Assembly: GCF_001625305.1 (NCBI RefSeq)
Contig: NW_017803268.1
Coordinates: 652,553 to 716,552, forward strand
DNA: 64,000 nt
Reading direction: 5' to 3'
From: Branchiostoma belcheri
Lineage: Eukaryota; Chordata; Leptocardii; Amphioxiformes; Branchiostomatidae
The notes below the pieces were generated by a model that worked only from the letters and a program-made list of their open reading frames with translations, was not told the DNA's origin and made no database searches. Both the position numbers and the translations under genes were made by a program. This document shows positions 47,201-57,737 of this stretch, piece after piece. Position 1 is the first letter of the stretch. The number at the start of each line of letters is the position of its first letter.

Positions 47201-50200
47201 TGTACTGATGTAGGTGTAGATGTAAAATGGGCATCTTATTTTGGTTGGGCAGATAAAAGGCAGTGGAAGGAGAGAGATGGGCTCTACCTATAGCTACCAA
47301 TACCATGCTCTACTCTAGACACAGTGGATTAACAATCCACTGCCCATATGGTCTCTAGAGGGCTTGAAATAGTTTTTCTGCATACCTGCACTGGTGCACA
47401 TACACCTACATTGTACATGTACAATTATATGTAAACCCAGTACACGAACCAGTGCATGTTAGGTTCAGAAATACATGCATAGCTCCATATGCAGGTGGTA
47501 TTTCAAGCCCTTGCCTCATGAAAGCTATGGGCCCTTTACCTTTAGATCTAGAACTAGGATGCATCTCTAATACATGACTGTATTTCTGTGCTGACAATCC
47601 CACTGTTTCTGTGCCCTTTCCCAGGACTTGAATGCAGGTAAGATGTTCAGTGATGAGGCAGCGGCCATGTATGAGAGAGCCATCTCCACGCTACTCAAGA
47701 AGAACATGATGCTGTACTTCTCCTACGCTGACTTTGAAGAGGTATGGAAAACATAACCCTACTTTAGGCCACACCAATTTAATTTCTTGGTCAACAGATT
47801 TTTCTAGAAAAATAATGGAGCGGGCGGGCGAAAAAAAATAAAAAATAAAAACAGGCCTAGGCATCCTATTATGGCCCAAAATGGTATGATAGTAGCCATG
47901 AAGTCAACACACCAGGCTGGTTCAAAATTTAAACAATGAATTTTGAACTTTTAATGATACCACTGCATTGAAAGATGGAATAACTGTAACAGCTAGGAAG
48001 AAAAGGACTGTTTTCCACTGTTCAGGGCAAAATATGAGCATTTTGCAGTTGATTCTGAATTTTTATTTTTATTTGCAAAATCAGAAAAAGATGAAGCGGG
48101 CGAATCCGTTAACCAAGAAATTAAATTGGTGTGGCCTTATACTATACTATAAAGTCCTCTCTGCCACCATTGGCATTGGTAGCATTTCTTTAGCCCTTGG
48201 GCCACACAGTTGTGCAATCACTACAGCAGGGTGCTAGTCCACTGGTAGTGGTGTGTGTTTAACACCCAATATATTCTTCTCAAATGCTGAGTGCTAAGCA
48301 GAGAAAGCTGTATGTACCATTTTCAAAGTCTTTGGTATGACTTGGCCGGGGATCGAACTCATGACCTATCAAATGCAAGGCGAGCACTCTACCACTTGGC
48401 CATTGCACCGCTTGACACTAGGCCAAGGAAAATATGTTGTGTTTCCAGTTTCCCATGTTTCCAGGCCTACCCTAGCCTACCTCACATTCTACATTCTTTT
48501 GTATTTTTTAGAATCGAATGAAGCATCAGAAAGTCCATTCCATCTACAACAAGCTTCTGGGCATAGATGACATCGACCCAACACTGGTGAGTATTTGGCA
48601 TGTATTGCCTTGACTTGACTTGTTTTAAGTCATTGTGTGAAGTTTCATTGCTGAGAAAAGTAAAGCATTGCCTTTGCATTGTGTGTTAGTCAGTGTGTCT
48701 GTGTGTTATTCAATCAATATATATATATACGTAGCAAAAACAAAATGTCTTCCTTTGGTAAACATAAAAAGCAGCACTAAGTATGTATGGTAATCTTGTG
48801 TGGTGTACATGTATATACATGTACACCACACAAGATTACCATACATACTTAGTGCTGCTTTTTATGTTTACCAAAGGAAGACATTTTGTTTTTGCTACGT
48901 TTCCCCTCCTTCCGTTCCAAACACTGACCTCTGACCTGGCTAATGACCTGATTTGTTGATGTCTCTCACCATGGTAACTGGTGTTGGGTTACATTATGTT
49001 GCAATTTTATAGGAAGAGGGATTTATACTTCTGTCGGACCATATAGATGAATGTATTTGTCAACCAATCAGACCATATGCGAAGGTAAACATTATGCATT
49101 TGCTTTGCAAATGTTACATTTCTAGTTTCATCTGTGGGTCTGGAAAGATTTGCAAAGCAGTATGGGTAAGGGGTTGAAGTCTGCCATTTCTGATTGCCGT
49201 GTTGTCTCTATATCAGGGTTATATCCAGTACATGAAGTTTGCCAGGAGAGCAGAAGGCATCAAGTCTGCCCGGAGCATCTTTAAGAGAGCCAGAGAAGAC
49301 AGCCGGTCCAAGTATCATGTCTATGTGTCCGCTGCACTCATGGAGTACTTCTGTAGTAAGGTATGTGTACATTACGCTATTTTTAAGTAATTTAGCAAGA
49401 TAGAATATGTTTTTGATGGTTTTATATTGAGTATCTGTGTGCATGCTTGTTTATGTGTGAACAACTTTTGTTTTTTCTTATAACACATTAAGTTATGAAA
49501 GCATAAATTGTTAGTTTTCAATTGACCGATACGTTTTGATGCAAGAAAGAGTTGCTCTAATATTTTTGACCCCCTAACTTTCCTCAAAACTGATTACAAG
49601 CAACTTGAAGCAAGTAAACCCTTTTCAGTAAAATGTATAGACTTACAATGTATCACAGGGATTTGAACTCTTTGAGTGCTAAACCTTGCTACTTCATAAC
49701 TTACATTTTCCTTGCTTTGTGTCTTACAGGATAAGAGCATAGCCTGTAAGATTTTTGAGCTGGGTCTGAAGAAGTACAGTGACAGTGCAGACTACATCCT
49801 GCAGTACCTGGACTTCCTGTCACATCTTAATGGTGAGTTGTTTTCTTAAGTAAGATGATACTTGTATTGTCATGTTGTTTCTTAGTTAGAAGACCATAAT
49901 CTGGCAGTATCTTATGATATTGAAGATGTGTGCCTAGTTCTGAAACACTGGTCTAAATTTCAGATCCTAGAACAAGTTAGACTTGCAGTACCCATTACAG
50001 CACATATGTTGTTTATATACACTTTTTTGGCCTGTTAATCAAATAATGATTGTTATAATATGTTGTTTCCAGAGGACAACAATACTCGTGTGCTGTTTGA
50101 AAGGGTGCTGACTTCAGGGGCTCTTCCTGTGGACAAACAAGGGTGAGTTATCAAAAACATTAGTCAATACCTATGCACCACTCCTTTACATTGTTAACAC

Positions 50201-52985
50201 ATATGGCTTGTGTAGTACAGTACAGTTTGTATCTTCTTTTTCAAAAGTCAAGTAAAAAGAAATCATTTTCACCAACACAAGACAAGGTGAATATACACAC
50301 CTTCTCCCTGTTGCCTAATGCTGTAACCAATAGAGAATTGGTAGCCAAAGGGCTACTTCAGTGTGCTAATGGTTAATGAATCTACAATTTGTTGTTGTTG
50401 TATTTCCAGTGAGATCTGGGCCAAGTTCCTGGAGTTTGAATGCAGTATCGGTGACCTTTCCTCTGTCCTGAAGGTCGAGAAAAGACGGAGAGACATCTTC
50501 AAAGAGGTAGCAATTTTTAAGAAACTTTTCCTGCAATCCAAATGTGCCGTGATCATAATTTTTTCCAATCTTGTCCTTGCTGCCTAACCCCATAGCCAAT
50601 AGAAAGTTGGTAGCCAAACAGCTACTTTAAAGTTGTAGTTTAAAAATAGCTACTTTAAAGTTGAAGTCACAAAAACAGTTACTTTGAAGTTGGATTCACG
50701 AATCTGAGTGAAATTACTTTTGCCAAAGCCAAGGACACATTTTAGTAGCTCACATGTACAAACAATTTCTGCTTTTATATGTAAACTGAGTCTCAAAGTA
50801 CTTTTTTAGATACCCCTGTCCATACATGTGTATTATGTGCTGTATTATGAATATATGTTAGGAAGAAAAATATGATATTGTGTTCTGACTAATTTTACAT
50901 CTTTCCTTCTTGTTCTGTAGGAGTTTGAGGATCGTGAAACGTGTCTTCTGGTGGACAGATACAAGTATCTCGACCTGTTTCCCCTGTCTACTTCAGAACT
51001 CAAGGCTGTGGGCTTCAAACTACGACCTGTAGGTTCACTTTTCTCCTTACATTTGTATTTGTGTGAATGTAGCACGGTATTCAACATTTACTATGTGAAA
51101 TACTTCACTAACTTGACACCTGTACTAGTAATGTACCAAAAATTGTCAAATGCTTGCGTTTTTTTTTTCTCGGTGTAATTATATTATGAGAAAGTAAGAC
51201 CTTGCAAAAATGAATTTTTCCAACGTCTGTAAACTTAAAACATTCCATTTACCTCATACATTGAAATAAAACCACTGCAAAAGTTACATTTACATGTGTA
51301 CAGTTTTCTTTCCTTTTGTAGTAATTGATTAAGGCTTGGAAACAACACTGCAATTAAATTATTTGCTACCAAAGTTGTGAATACCATAACATTCTGTGCT
51401 ACTCAACGTTTAAGTGTAGGAAGATTTTTTTCAATGCTCAGGCACATAAATGATAAAGATTGGAGGTAATATCCTGCATTTGCTTGCTAATGTAGTATCT
51501 TTAACCCCATGAATGTTATGTTTCTGCAGACTGCCGCTGACATGGTGACAGGTGCTGAGATGCCTGCAGCCGTCCTACCAGAGATTGACGAGTTTAAGAA
51601 ACCTGAGTACCCAAAACCTGCCACTGATCAGATGCTGCCCTTTAAGCCCAGAGCTCTGGCTCGTAAGTATTAAGTATATTCTGATAGTTTTCAAGCAAAT
51701 CTTGCCAATAATTATTTCAAATCTTAGCTTGAAAGTTCATTTTCTTGACAATGACCATATTGTAATTCACAGTTCAAATTTGTTTCATTTTAAAAAATCT
51801 GTTTATTTTGAAAAAAAAGTTTTAATTTCAAATGTGTCTTCATGAGATGTAAAATTGTGGTATAAAATGGGTAACTACTTTTTGTAGGATGTTATAAAAT
51901 GGTTACCTTGTTCCCCCATGTCCAGCTCCTGGGATGCACCCTGTTCCTGGTGGTGTGTTCCCCATGCCAATCCCAGCAGTCTCTCTGCTCAACCTCATGC
52001 CCCCTCCAACCTGCTTCCATGTGAGTATCCACATACATGTACTGTGTTACATGACTAGTAAACTAGTGGACGTACCAACCACTAAGTATCTGAAACCAGC
52101 CCAGAAAAGAAAAAAAACAAACAGTCATGCCTTCAAATGTCAGAGTTATCAACCAAGAATTGATGTGTTCAAAAACTCGTATTTCCAAGAACTATCGTAG
52201 TGTAGAACTTGTTGCCATAAGGCACAGTTGGGGCACCATCACTAGAAAGCTTTAAACAACTCCTGCAATTAAATGTGCAAAGATTGAGTGTAACAAGTCG
52301 TTCAGTGTAATATAGCTACACGTAGCTGCCGCCATGCCACATGCCTGCGAAGCTGGTGTGTTATGCTGAAGGGCGGTTATACTGGCTACACATTTACAGA
52401 TACATGTATATGCAGGGCTTGACAAAAAATTTTTTGTTTAAATTCTTCTACAAAATTTGTTCAGTTATTGACGGAGTTTTAACAGTTAAAACCACTTGCA
52501 ACCACCTGTTACCAATGATCTCTTTCCCCATGTTACAGGGTCCCTTTGTTAACATTGATGACTTGGTGAAGACTTTTGAGACCTGTGCATTGCCAGAAGG
52601 TAGGATTTCTTCTGTTTTGATTTTAAGCACAGATCCACAATACATGTACTTGTCAAATGTTGGATATGTACATTGTACCATCTATGTTACAAATACTATA
52701 AAATTATAGAGAGTAATGTTGTTCTGCTGTTGTGTTGAATCAGTCTTAATTCTGTGTTCTTTGTGTATTCCAGATCCCTCTCAACTGTTAGACAAGATGT
52801 GCAATGGAGAAGAGACCTCCAACCCAAAGTTGTTCCCGATCCCGCTGCAAAATTCTGACTCCGCGAAGAAGGGCCAGAAACGTCCCGCGGACAACGAAGC
52901 CAAGGAAGAGTCCGATGACGAAGACAACGTTGCGCCGCCCGCTCACGATATCTACCGCAGCCGACAGCAGAAACGCGTCAGATAG
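35276..52985 (+). CDS. CSTF3: Cleavage stimulation factor subunit 3 (CstF-77)
   Basis: Twenty-three exons: 35276-35311, 35920-36021, 37125-37220, 44021-44053, 44527-44624, 44714-44780, 44943-44977, 45102-45228, 45767-45844, 46140-46220, 46406-46487, 46854-46963, 47625-47741, 48512-48586, 49217-49360, 49730-49832, 50073-50142, 50410-50506, 50921-51028, 51530-51662, 51926-52020, 52539-52599 and 52774-52985. The product is 719 residues (human about 717). HAT repeats fill the first two thirds ([58 protein letters not shown]). A Pro-rich hinge ([13 protein letters not shown]) and the conserved end [11 protein letters not shown] follow. CstF-77 is the dimeric scaffold of CstF in the nucleus, bridging CSTF1 and CSTF2 for mRNA 3'-end cleavage. 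Two tandem ATGs open the frame. Confidence 0.97.
36665..36752. repeat. Foldback element, TAGCCTGG termini (copy 1)
   Basis: TAGCCTGGAATCCAGCC pairs with GGCTTGTATCCAGGCTA. Sister elements are at 36767-36855 and 42231-42329. Confidence 0.65.
36767..36855. repeat. Foldback element, TAGCCTGG termini (copy 2)
   Basis: TAGCCTGGAGTCCAGCC pairs with GGCTGGATGCCAGGCTA. It follows copy 1 after 14 bp, both in CSTF3 intron 2. Confidence 0.65.
37221..37301 (+). CDS. CSTF3: Candidate alternative terminal coding segment of CSTF3 short isoform
   Basis: If the 5' splice site of intron 3 (GAG|GTTTCT, non-consensus) is not used, the frame runs on for 26 codons ([15 protein letters not shown]...) to TAA at 37299-37301. 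Joined to exons 1-3 this gives 104 residues. The human gene is known to make a short product of about 103 residues by the same intron-3 read-through and polyadenylation. Inference from sequence only. Confidence 0.55.
   Translation, partial: VSIMFLCCFLTNISSIHALNYIYQLS
37404..37462 (+). terminator. Candidate intronic poly(A) site in CSTF3 intron 3
   Basis: AATAAA at 37404-37409 is followed 30-50 bases later by the GU-rich stretch TTTTGTTTTGGATTGTTGTT, a good downstream element. It lies 184 bases past the weak 5' splice site and about 100 past the read-through stop. Confidence 0.5.
37785..38125. repeat. TG-rich low-complexity tract
   Basis: Long GTGTGT-rich stretch with GTATGCGTGAGAGTGTGTGT-like higher-order units. 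The His/Thr-rich minus-strand frame here is an artefact. It lies in CSTF3 intron 3. Confidence 0.85.
38564..38944. mobile_element. MITE, GGCCACACCAATTTAATTTG family
   Basis: The left end GGCCACACCAATTTAATTTG...GGTTCTCGGATT matches the inverted right end AATCCGAGAACCAAC...GGTGTGGCC. The interior shares the ATGAAGTCAACAC...AGTTCAAAATTCA region with the copy at 47767, in the opposite orientation. Confidence 0.8.
39370..39742. mobile_element. Possible hAT-like non-autonomous element
   Basis: The left end CAGTGGTCGAAATAC and right end GTATTTCGAACACTG are inverted complements with one mismatch. CAGTG/CGAAA termini are typical of hAT. No matching 8-bp target duplication is evident. It lies in CSTF3 intron 3. 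Confidence 0.5.
41943..42417. mobile_element. hAT-like foldback element rich in GGTGCAC repeats
   Basis: CAGGGCTCGAAATTC at the left pairs with ATTTCAAGCCCTG at the right. Several GGTGCACTGGTGCA-type motifs occur in both halves. Another element (42231-42329) is inserted inside it. Confidence 0.6.
42231..42329. mobile_element. Nested foldback element with 9-bp target duplication
   Basis: Arms of about 44 bp begin TAGCCTGGGTTCCATCCTGG and end with the inverted complement. CACCAGTGC flanks it on both sides (42222-42230 and 42330-42338). It has the same termini as 36665-36752 and 36767-36855. Confidence 0.8.
43443..43606. mobile_element. Foldback element, AGCCTCTACC termini (intact copy)
   Basis: AGCCTCTACCAGGCTTCGGG and following bases through CGGCCAAATA pair with TATTTGGCCAATTTCTACTC...GGTAGAGGCT. 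The arms are over 50 bp with few mismatches. A second copy lies at 297-423. Confidence 0.75.
47085..47205 (+). mobile_element. tRNA-derived SINE fragment
   Basis: CATAGCTTGGCGAGCAGA (A-box-like), GGGTTCGATTCCTAGC (B-box), then GGGAAAAGCACTTTACACAG. It is diverged and lies in CSTF3 intron 12. Confidence 0.5.
47767..48136. mobile_element. MITE, GGCCACACCAATTTAATTTC family
   Basis: Both termini are intact inverted repeats (GGCCACACCAATTTAATTTC and GAAATTAAATTGGTGTGGCC). The body shares GGAGCGGGCGGGCGAAA with the copy at 28733. It lies in CSTF3 intron 13. Confidence 0.85.
48339..48411 (-). repeat. tRNA-like SINE head
   Basis: Minus strand: TGGCCAAGTGGTAGAGTGCTC (A-box) and ATGAGTTCGATCCCCGGCC (B-box) at tRNA spacing. 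With no clear body, it is probably a SINE or tRNA relic. Confidence 0.45.
48729..48900. repeat. 172-bp perfect palindrome without spacer
   Basis: Two 86-bp arms meet at 48814/48815 (GTACATGTAT|ATACATGTAC). I compared the arms base by base and found no mismatch. The arm contains CTTCCTTTGGTAAACATAA, which belongs to the interspersed element at 13969-14240. The right side runs into the rest of that element (to about 49120). It lies in CSTF3 intron 14. Confidence 0.85.
48901..49120. mobile_element. Interspersed element, relative of 13969-14240 (reverse)
   Basis: It shares, in inverted order, CTCTCACCATGGTAACTGGTG, TTACATTATGTTGCAATTTTATAGG and ATTATGCATTTGCTTTGCAA with the copy upstream of GM2A-like gene 3. 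Confidence 0.6.
52045..52405 (+). mobile_element. LINE 3' end fragment
   Basis: It carries the [10 protein letters not shown] coding segment and the 3' tail GCGAAGCTGGTGTGTTATGC, AGGGCGGTTATACTGGCTA. It is the same family as 2590-2961 and 55269 onward, in CSTF3 intron 21. Confidence 0.65.
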
Positions 52986-53019
52986 AAGTCAAAACGTCAA
53001 TCAAACTAGCAATTCTTTT

Positions 53020-53202
53020 AGTGCTGTGTACCGGTTCGCTGGAACTAGTTCCGAACTTGTAAAAATGGTTCAGGTTCAAGTAAAAAAAAACCTGAACGTC
53101 TGGAACCCAGGTCCGGGCTTACAAGTCGAGACCTAAACCTAAACCTCTGAACTTGAATCCGGACCTAAACATGAGTTACATGAGTTTAGGTACACAGCAC
53201 TA
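53020..53202. mobile_element. Foldback MITE in CSTF3 3'UTR
   Basis: AGTGCTGTGTACC pairs with GGTACACAGCACT. AATTCTTTT flanks both sides (53011-53019, 53203-53211) as a 9-bp target duplication. It begins 35 bp after the CSTF3 stop, so it would be transcribed. Confidence 0.75.
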
Positions 53203-54492
53203 AATTCTTTTGTTATTAGTATGGTGATATGTTTTAGATTCTTCCATTGTATCTGTATGCCAAGAGACAGTACTCTGACAGTGAATTTGTAAAATATTAG
53301 CAGTATTATTTCATGTAGAATGATGAATCACTTCAACAATATTAACCTTTGCAAAACATGCTGAGCCAGAAAAGAAAATAAGGAGAAAATGACAGTTTGG
53401 AAAAGACCAGATTCTATAGGTCTCTAGGTGGTTTTCTTGGACAAGTTTAACTGTACATGTAAGCTTCATTTTGTTACATTTTTAGTCATTCCTTTTGTTC
53501 CCCCCGATATTTTTTTCTATGACTATGACTTTCAAATGACTATGAAAAAATGGTATGAAAAACATTCTTGGCATTCTGGTGTTCATGTACACACGATTAT
53601 AAATATCATGGTGACAGGGAATCAGATATGCATGCTTTAGACAGTACCCTTTATCTTGTCATGCCATCCTTTATCTTGTCATGCCATCTTCAGTCCCATC
53701 TAATGACAGATCTTTGACCCATCTTCCTAAGTAAGGAAGGCTAAACACTTAAGATAAAAGCCTAGAAATATACTTACTAACTTGTGTACCTGGAAGGTAG
53801 TATAATTATTGTAGATGTCGATTTTGGAGAATTTCATTCTATGATCTGCCATGTAAAATATCACTTCTGTTATTAAATGTACATATTACATGTATTAACC
53901 AACTAACAACCGCACTTCCAAGGCAAAACTTTCCACGTCTTTATTTTTGTAGAAGGATACAGAATCAAGTCACATTCATGTTTAGAGTTAGGTTTGTTTT
54001 CAAGTTCATCTTGTTTATAATTGTTAAAGTTTTGTTATCATTTGAACATATGCAGACCTTTAATTCAGCATTAATTCTAAATGGACACGGTTTTGCATAC
54101 AACGTAGGAAAAAATTCACATATCTTGGATAGAAATGGTAGAATATTCAATCTGTACCTACTTGTAATATTTCGAACGCTCTAATATTTCTCCGTAGCAG
54201 TTATGTGTCATCTTTCAAAAACCATAAAAAGAAGGTTATGACACATCTACAATATCGATCTGCGTTTGATAACTGTTGTAGATTGCGGGTATCAAGTCGA
54301 AAGTTGGAAATACACTTCGAAAGGCATTTGATAACAAATTTCTTTAAGCTATGTATGTTTTCCACAATGTACATTCAATAAGCAATGGTGCATTGGTTTT
54401 AATGTTACATGATGCCAAGGTGTTTGCCTCTATTCTACTCCAAGCATCTTTCACTGTGTCAAATGGTCAAGTTTAACTGTTGTACATGATAT

Positions 54493-54498
54493 AATAAA
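54493..54498 (+). terminator. Poly(A) signal of CSTF3 full-length mRNA
   Basis: ATAATAAAG followed by a T/GT-rich stretch (ACTTTTTTGGTCG). It implies a 3'UTR of about 1.5 kb. Confidence 0.55.
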
Positions 54499-54841
54499 GT
54501 TACATACACTTGTACTTTTTTGGTCGTAATTTATTTTTACTACTAGTAGACACATATGGGAAAATCTATGTAAAAATAATCAATTGAAAGCTTTAGAAAA
54601 CTAATATCTTACCGTGAAAAAAGACAATATTGTTAGCGGCATTTTTAACTTGCTCATGATTGGCCAAACTCGTTTAGGAAAAGTTCCAGGTCCAGAATCT
54701 AGGCATGTACCTACATGTAAACATGCATGTACCTAAAATTTGTTTCCAAAACGTACACAGATATAGTGTACACAACAAGTACATGGACAAGCTGTCATCT
54801 TGTGTTGTAAAATTTCTAGTAAGTAAAATGTTAGAAATTTT

Positions 54842-56346
54842 TCAAAGTTGACTTTCAACATTGCTCAGAATCTTTTGAAGACCCGTCTTCAAGTTTTCTG
54901 GGAGTTGTGTAGGTTTGTTTGTCCGTGTGTCCACAAACACGTGTACGCACGACCCCACAGCCAATGCAGTCACATCTTCCGTAAGTCCACCTTTAGTGAG
55001 CTCTGACGCAAACAACCCTTTGTCCATAATTTTCATGACTTCTCCTGATACACCCTTCAGCACGGCAGAAGGAAACAGGCCCACGTTATATGTCACACTG
55101 GACCGCCCGATCTTCCCCACAAACATCCCCACCACAGGCACGTCAGGGTACTGCAGCGGACGCCTATAGTCACACTCGTTGTGGACCATTAGGCCCCGGA
55201 TGATGTCATAGTTGATGTGGCAGTGGTGTATGAGGTACCTTAGGACAGAAATGAAAAGATACCTATAGTGGGCGTCACTGGAAGACATACGAAAAATGTC
55301 CAGACTATGCATGATGTACAAAATGACTAATAAACTGGTGGATGTACCAACTACTAAGTACCTAATACCAGCCCAGAAAAGAACAAGAAATAGCCTTCAA
55401 GTACTGGTCAGAGTTATCAACCAAGGATTTAGGTGTTCAAAAACTCATTCTTTCCTAGAACTATCACAGAGTGGAACTCGCTGTCACCAAGTACAGTAGG
55501 GGCATTATCAGTAGATAGCTTTAGACAATGTTTAGAGTGAGATGTTCAAAAGTTGGGTGTTACAACAAGTTGTTTGGTGTAGTATAAAATCAGCTGCCGC
55601 CGCGCTGCATGCCTGCGAAGCTGGTGTGTTACACCGAAGGGCGGTTATACCGGCTATACAGATACAGAAGCTGGTGTGTTATGCCAAAGGGTGGTTATAC
55701 CAGCTACAAATGTATACAGATAAAGAAGCTGGTGTGTTATGCCGAAGGGCGGTTATACCGGCTATACAGATACAGAAGCTGGTGTGATACACTGAAGGGC
55801 GGTTATACCGGCTATACAGATACAGAAGCTGGTGTGTTACACTGAATGGCAGTTATACCAGCTATACAGATACAGTAGCTGGTGTGTTACACCGAAGGGC
55901 GGTTATACCGGCTAGACACATGCAGATACAGAAGCTGGTGTGTTACACCGAAGAGTGGTTATACCAGCTATACAGATACAGAAGCTGGTGTGTTATGCCA
56001 AAGGGCGGTTATACCGGCTATACAGATACAGAAGCTGGTGTGTTATGCCGAAGGGCGGTTATACCAACTATACAGATACAGAAGCTGGACAGGTGTGTTA
56101 CGACAAAGGGCGGTTATACTGGCTATATAGATACCTGTTGATAACTGTGTCAAAGTAAGAGTAGTAAGTGGTGTTGTTAACATGTCCGAACTGGTCATTG
56201 TCCATCCAGCGAGTCGGTGTGGGCAGGAAAAACTTGTAACTGGAGGACAGCCAGAGGTCATCTGATGATGATGATGATGTCAGGTGTCTAGTTACCATGG
56301 TAACAGGATGGAGTCTGCTGGTGATGTGGATCAACTTTGTTAACAT
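54842..56346 (-). CDS. Hotdog-fold (4HBT) acyl-CoA thioesterase, probably mitochondrial
   Basis: Two coding exons, 56135-56346 and 54842-55238 (junction AACAG|G, phase 2), give 202 residues. The first exon has the 4HBT active-site signature [20 protein letters not shown], where the Asp before GHVNN is the usual catalytic residue; [13 protein letters not shown] follows across the intron. The N-terminus ([22 protein letters not shown]) is basic and hydroxylated without acidic residues, as in mitochondrial presequences. The family hydrolyses acyl-CoA thioesters; substrate unknown. Upstream minus-strand exons near 57160-57210 and 57450-57520 have splice signals and could be 5'UTR or an alternative N-terminus. 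I chose the ATG at 56346 because upstream frames did not join cleanly. Confidence 0.8.
55269..56134 (+). mobile_element. LINE 3' fragment ending in a tail-derived minisatellite
   Basis: The part 55269-55610 is the same LINE as 2590-2961 (opposite strand there), with the frame [20 protein letters not shown]. From 55610 about ten units of roughly 50 bp follow (AGAAGCTGGTGTGTTA...GGGCGGTTATACCGGCTA...CAGATAC), which is the LINE's own 3' terminus repeated. The array ends exactly at the splice donor of the thioesterase exon. It is not a CRISPR: there are no unique spacers. Confidence 0.8.
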
Positions 56347-56654
56347 TGTGTGATGGTCCTAAAAACCATGATGAAAAGAAATACATTTAAGAATAGAATG
56401 ACACCGAATTACTTGACATGATCACTCTCGGTTTTTGAAAAATAACAGCTGAAAATTGCTGTTCCAAGCTCAATCCAAACTTTCCAAACTTACAGAGTGC
56501 GTAGACCCTACTTTATCTAATTTTACTGGGTTTATGTATGATAACCTGCAGACTAGCTAGTAAATTAGTCGACTACAAACTAGTTAAATTCACTCAAAAC
56601 TAGATAAAGCTAGTTAAGACAAACTAGATGGTTTGACGCACCAAATGCATGAGG

Positions 56655-57053
56655 ATTGAGTGAGCGAGCAAGTGGGTGAGTGGGCGGGTGGGTGAGTGAG
56701 TGAGTGAGTGAGTGAGTGAGTGAGTGAGTGAGTGAGTGGGTGGGTAAGTGGGTGAGTGAGTGGGTGGGTGAGTGAGTGAGTGAGTGAGTGAGTGAGTGAG
56801 TGAGTGAGTGAGTGAGCGAGCAAGTGAGTGAGTGAGTGAGCGAGTGAGCGAGCGAGCAAGTGAGTGAGTGAGCGAGCGAGCAAGTGGGTGAGTGAGTGAG
56901 TGAGTGGGTAGGTGGGTGGGCCGTGGATGTGTGGGTGAGTAAGTGAGTGAGTGTCAGTGAGTGAGTGTCAGTGAGTGAGTGAGTGAGTGAGTGAGTGAGT
57001 GAGTGAGTGAGTGAGTGAGTGAGTGAGTGAGTGAGTGAGTGAGTGAGTGAGTA
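56655..57053. repeat. GAGT minisatellite
   Basis: GAGT array with GGGT and GAGC variants, about 400 bp, upstream of the thioesterase coding exons. The Thr-His-Ser-Leu frame on the minus strand is an artefact. Confidence 0.9.
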
Positions 57054-57737
57054 GCTAGTTGTAATTAATAAGCTCTTTACCTTCCCCAACTTCTGGCAAT
57101 TGGAAGCCAGGCATTCTAATACACCCATTACTACAACAGTAAGATATAAACTGGTTAATACCTGAAGAAATCTGGACAGCAGACACGGTTTACGAGCTTT
57201 CACGTTCACTGGTACAAAGGTCAGAGGACTATTCCACTAGTGAAGGGGGATGTCACTGTCAACTTGCAGCTGCTCAGGAGGCTCCACCAGGCGACCAAGG
57301 TTATATTGCAGGTAATGCAATGCAGATAACGTTGTAACATGCATGGATGATAATGTAAAATTATTGAAAAGCTTGTCTTAAATGTCCTAACCGTTCTTGG
57401 GTAGAAAATGCTGAAGCATTTGATTTTGAGCCACGCCCCTTTCCCTCTCACCTGCAAAGTGCACGATGAAAGGAAAGCTGTGATTGGATGCAGTGATCTT
57501 GAGTTAGTTGTCATTGTTTGCTTTCTAGATCCTGCCAGCACGACAAAAGTAAGCCTTTTCTACACATTACTTTCGCTAATACCGCCTCATGTGATGTAAA
57601 AATAAAAGTAGTTTATGAGGTGACGGGGGGACTTTGGCAGTTCATTCCAAGCTGTCGTCCAATAGCAGGCCGTGTTGTATACGCGGGAAGCCAGGTAATC
57701 ACGTGACAGCAGGTGGTCTTTCCAACGAGTATTCGCC
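57054..57737. promoter_or_regulatory. Divergent upstream region of thioesterase and Death-SEFIR genes
   Basis: It contains candidate minus-strand 5' exons with splice signals (CTTCAG|GTATTA near 57167; TTGCAG|GTGAGA near 57453) and the start region of the + strand gene at 57738. ATCACGTGAC near 57698 is an E-box-like palindrome. No TATA box is clear. Confidence 0.35.

Noticed and set aside
54842-55321. Single-exon reading of the thioesterase C-terminus starting in LINE sequence
   Set aside because: The frame begins in antisense LINE DNA and lacks the active-site half. Splicing to 56135-56346 restores a complete 4HBT domain.
55610-56134. CRISPR-like regular repeats
   Set aside because: Units are contiguous tandem repeats without unique spacers, and the host is an animal genome.
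56610-57209. 199-residue minus-strand open frame
   Set aside because: Same kind of GAGT repeat artefact, beginning in a possible 5' exon and running into the minisatellite.
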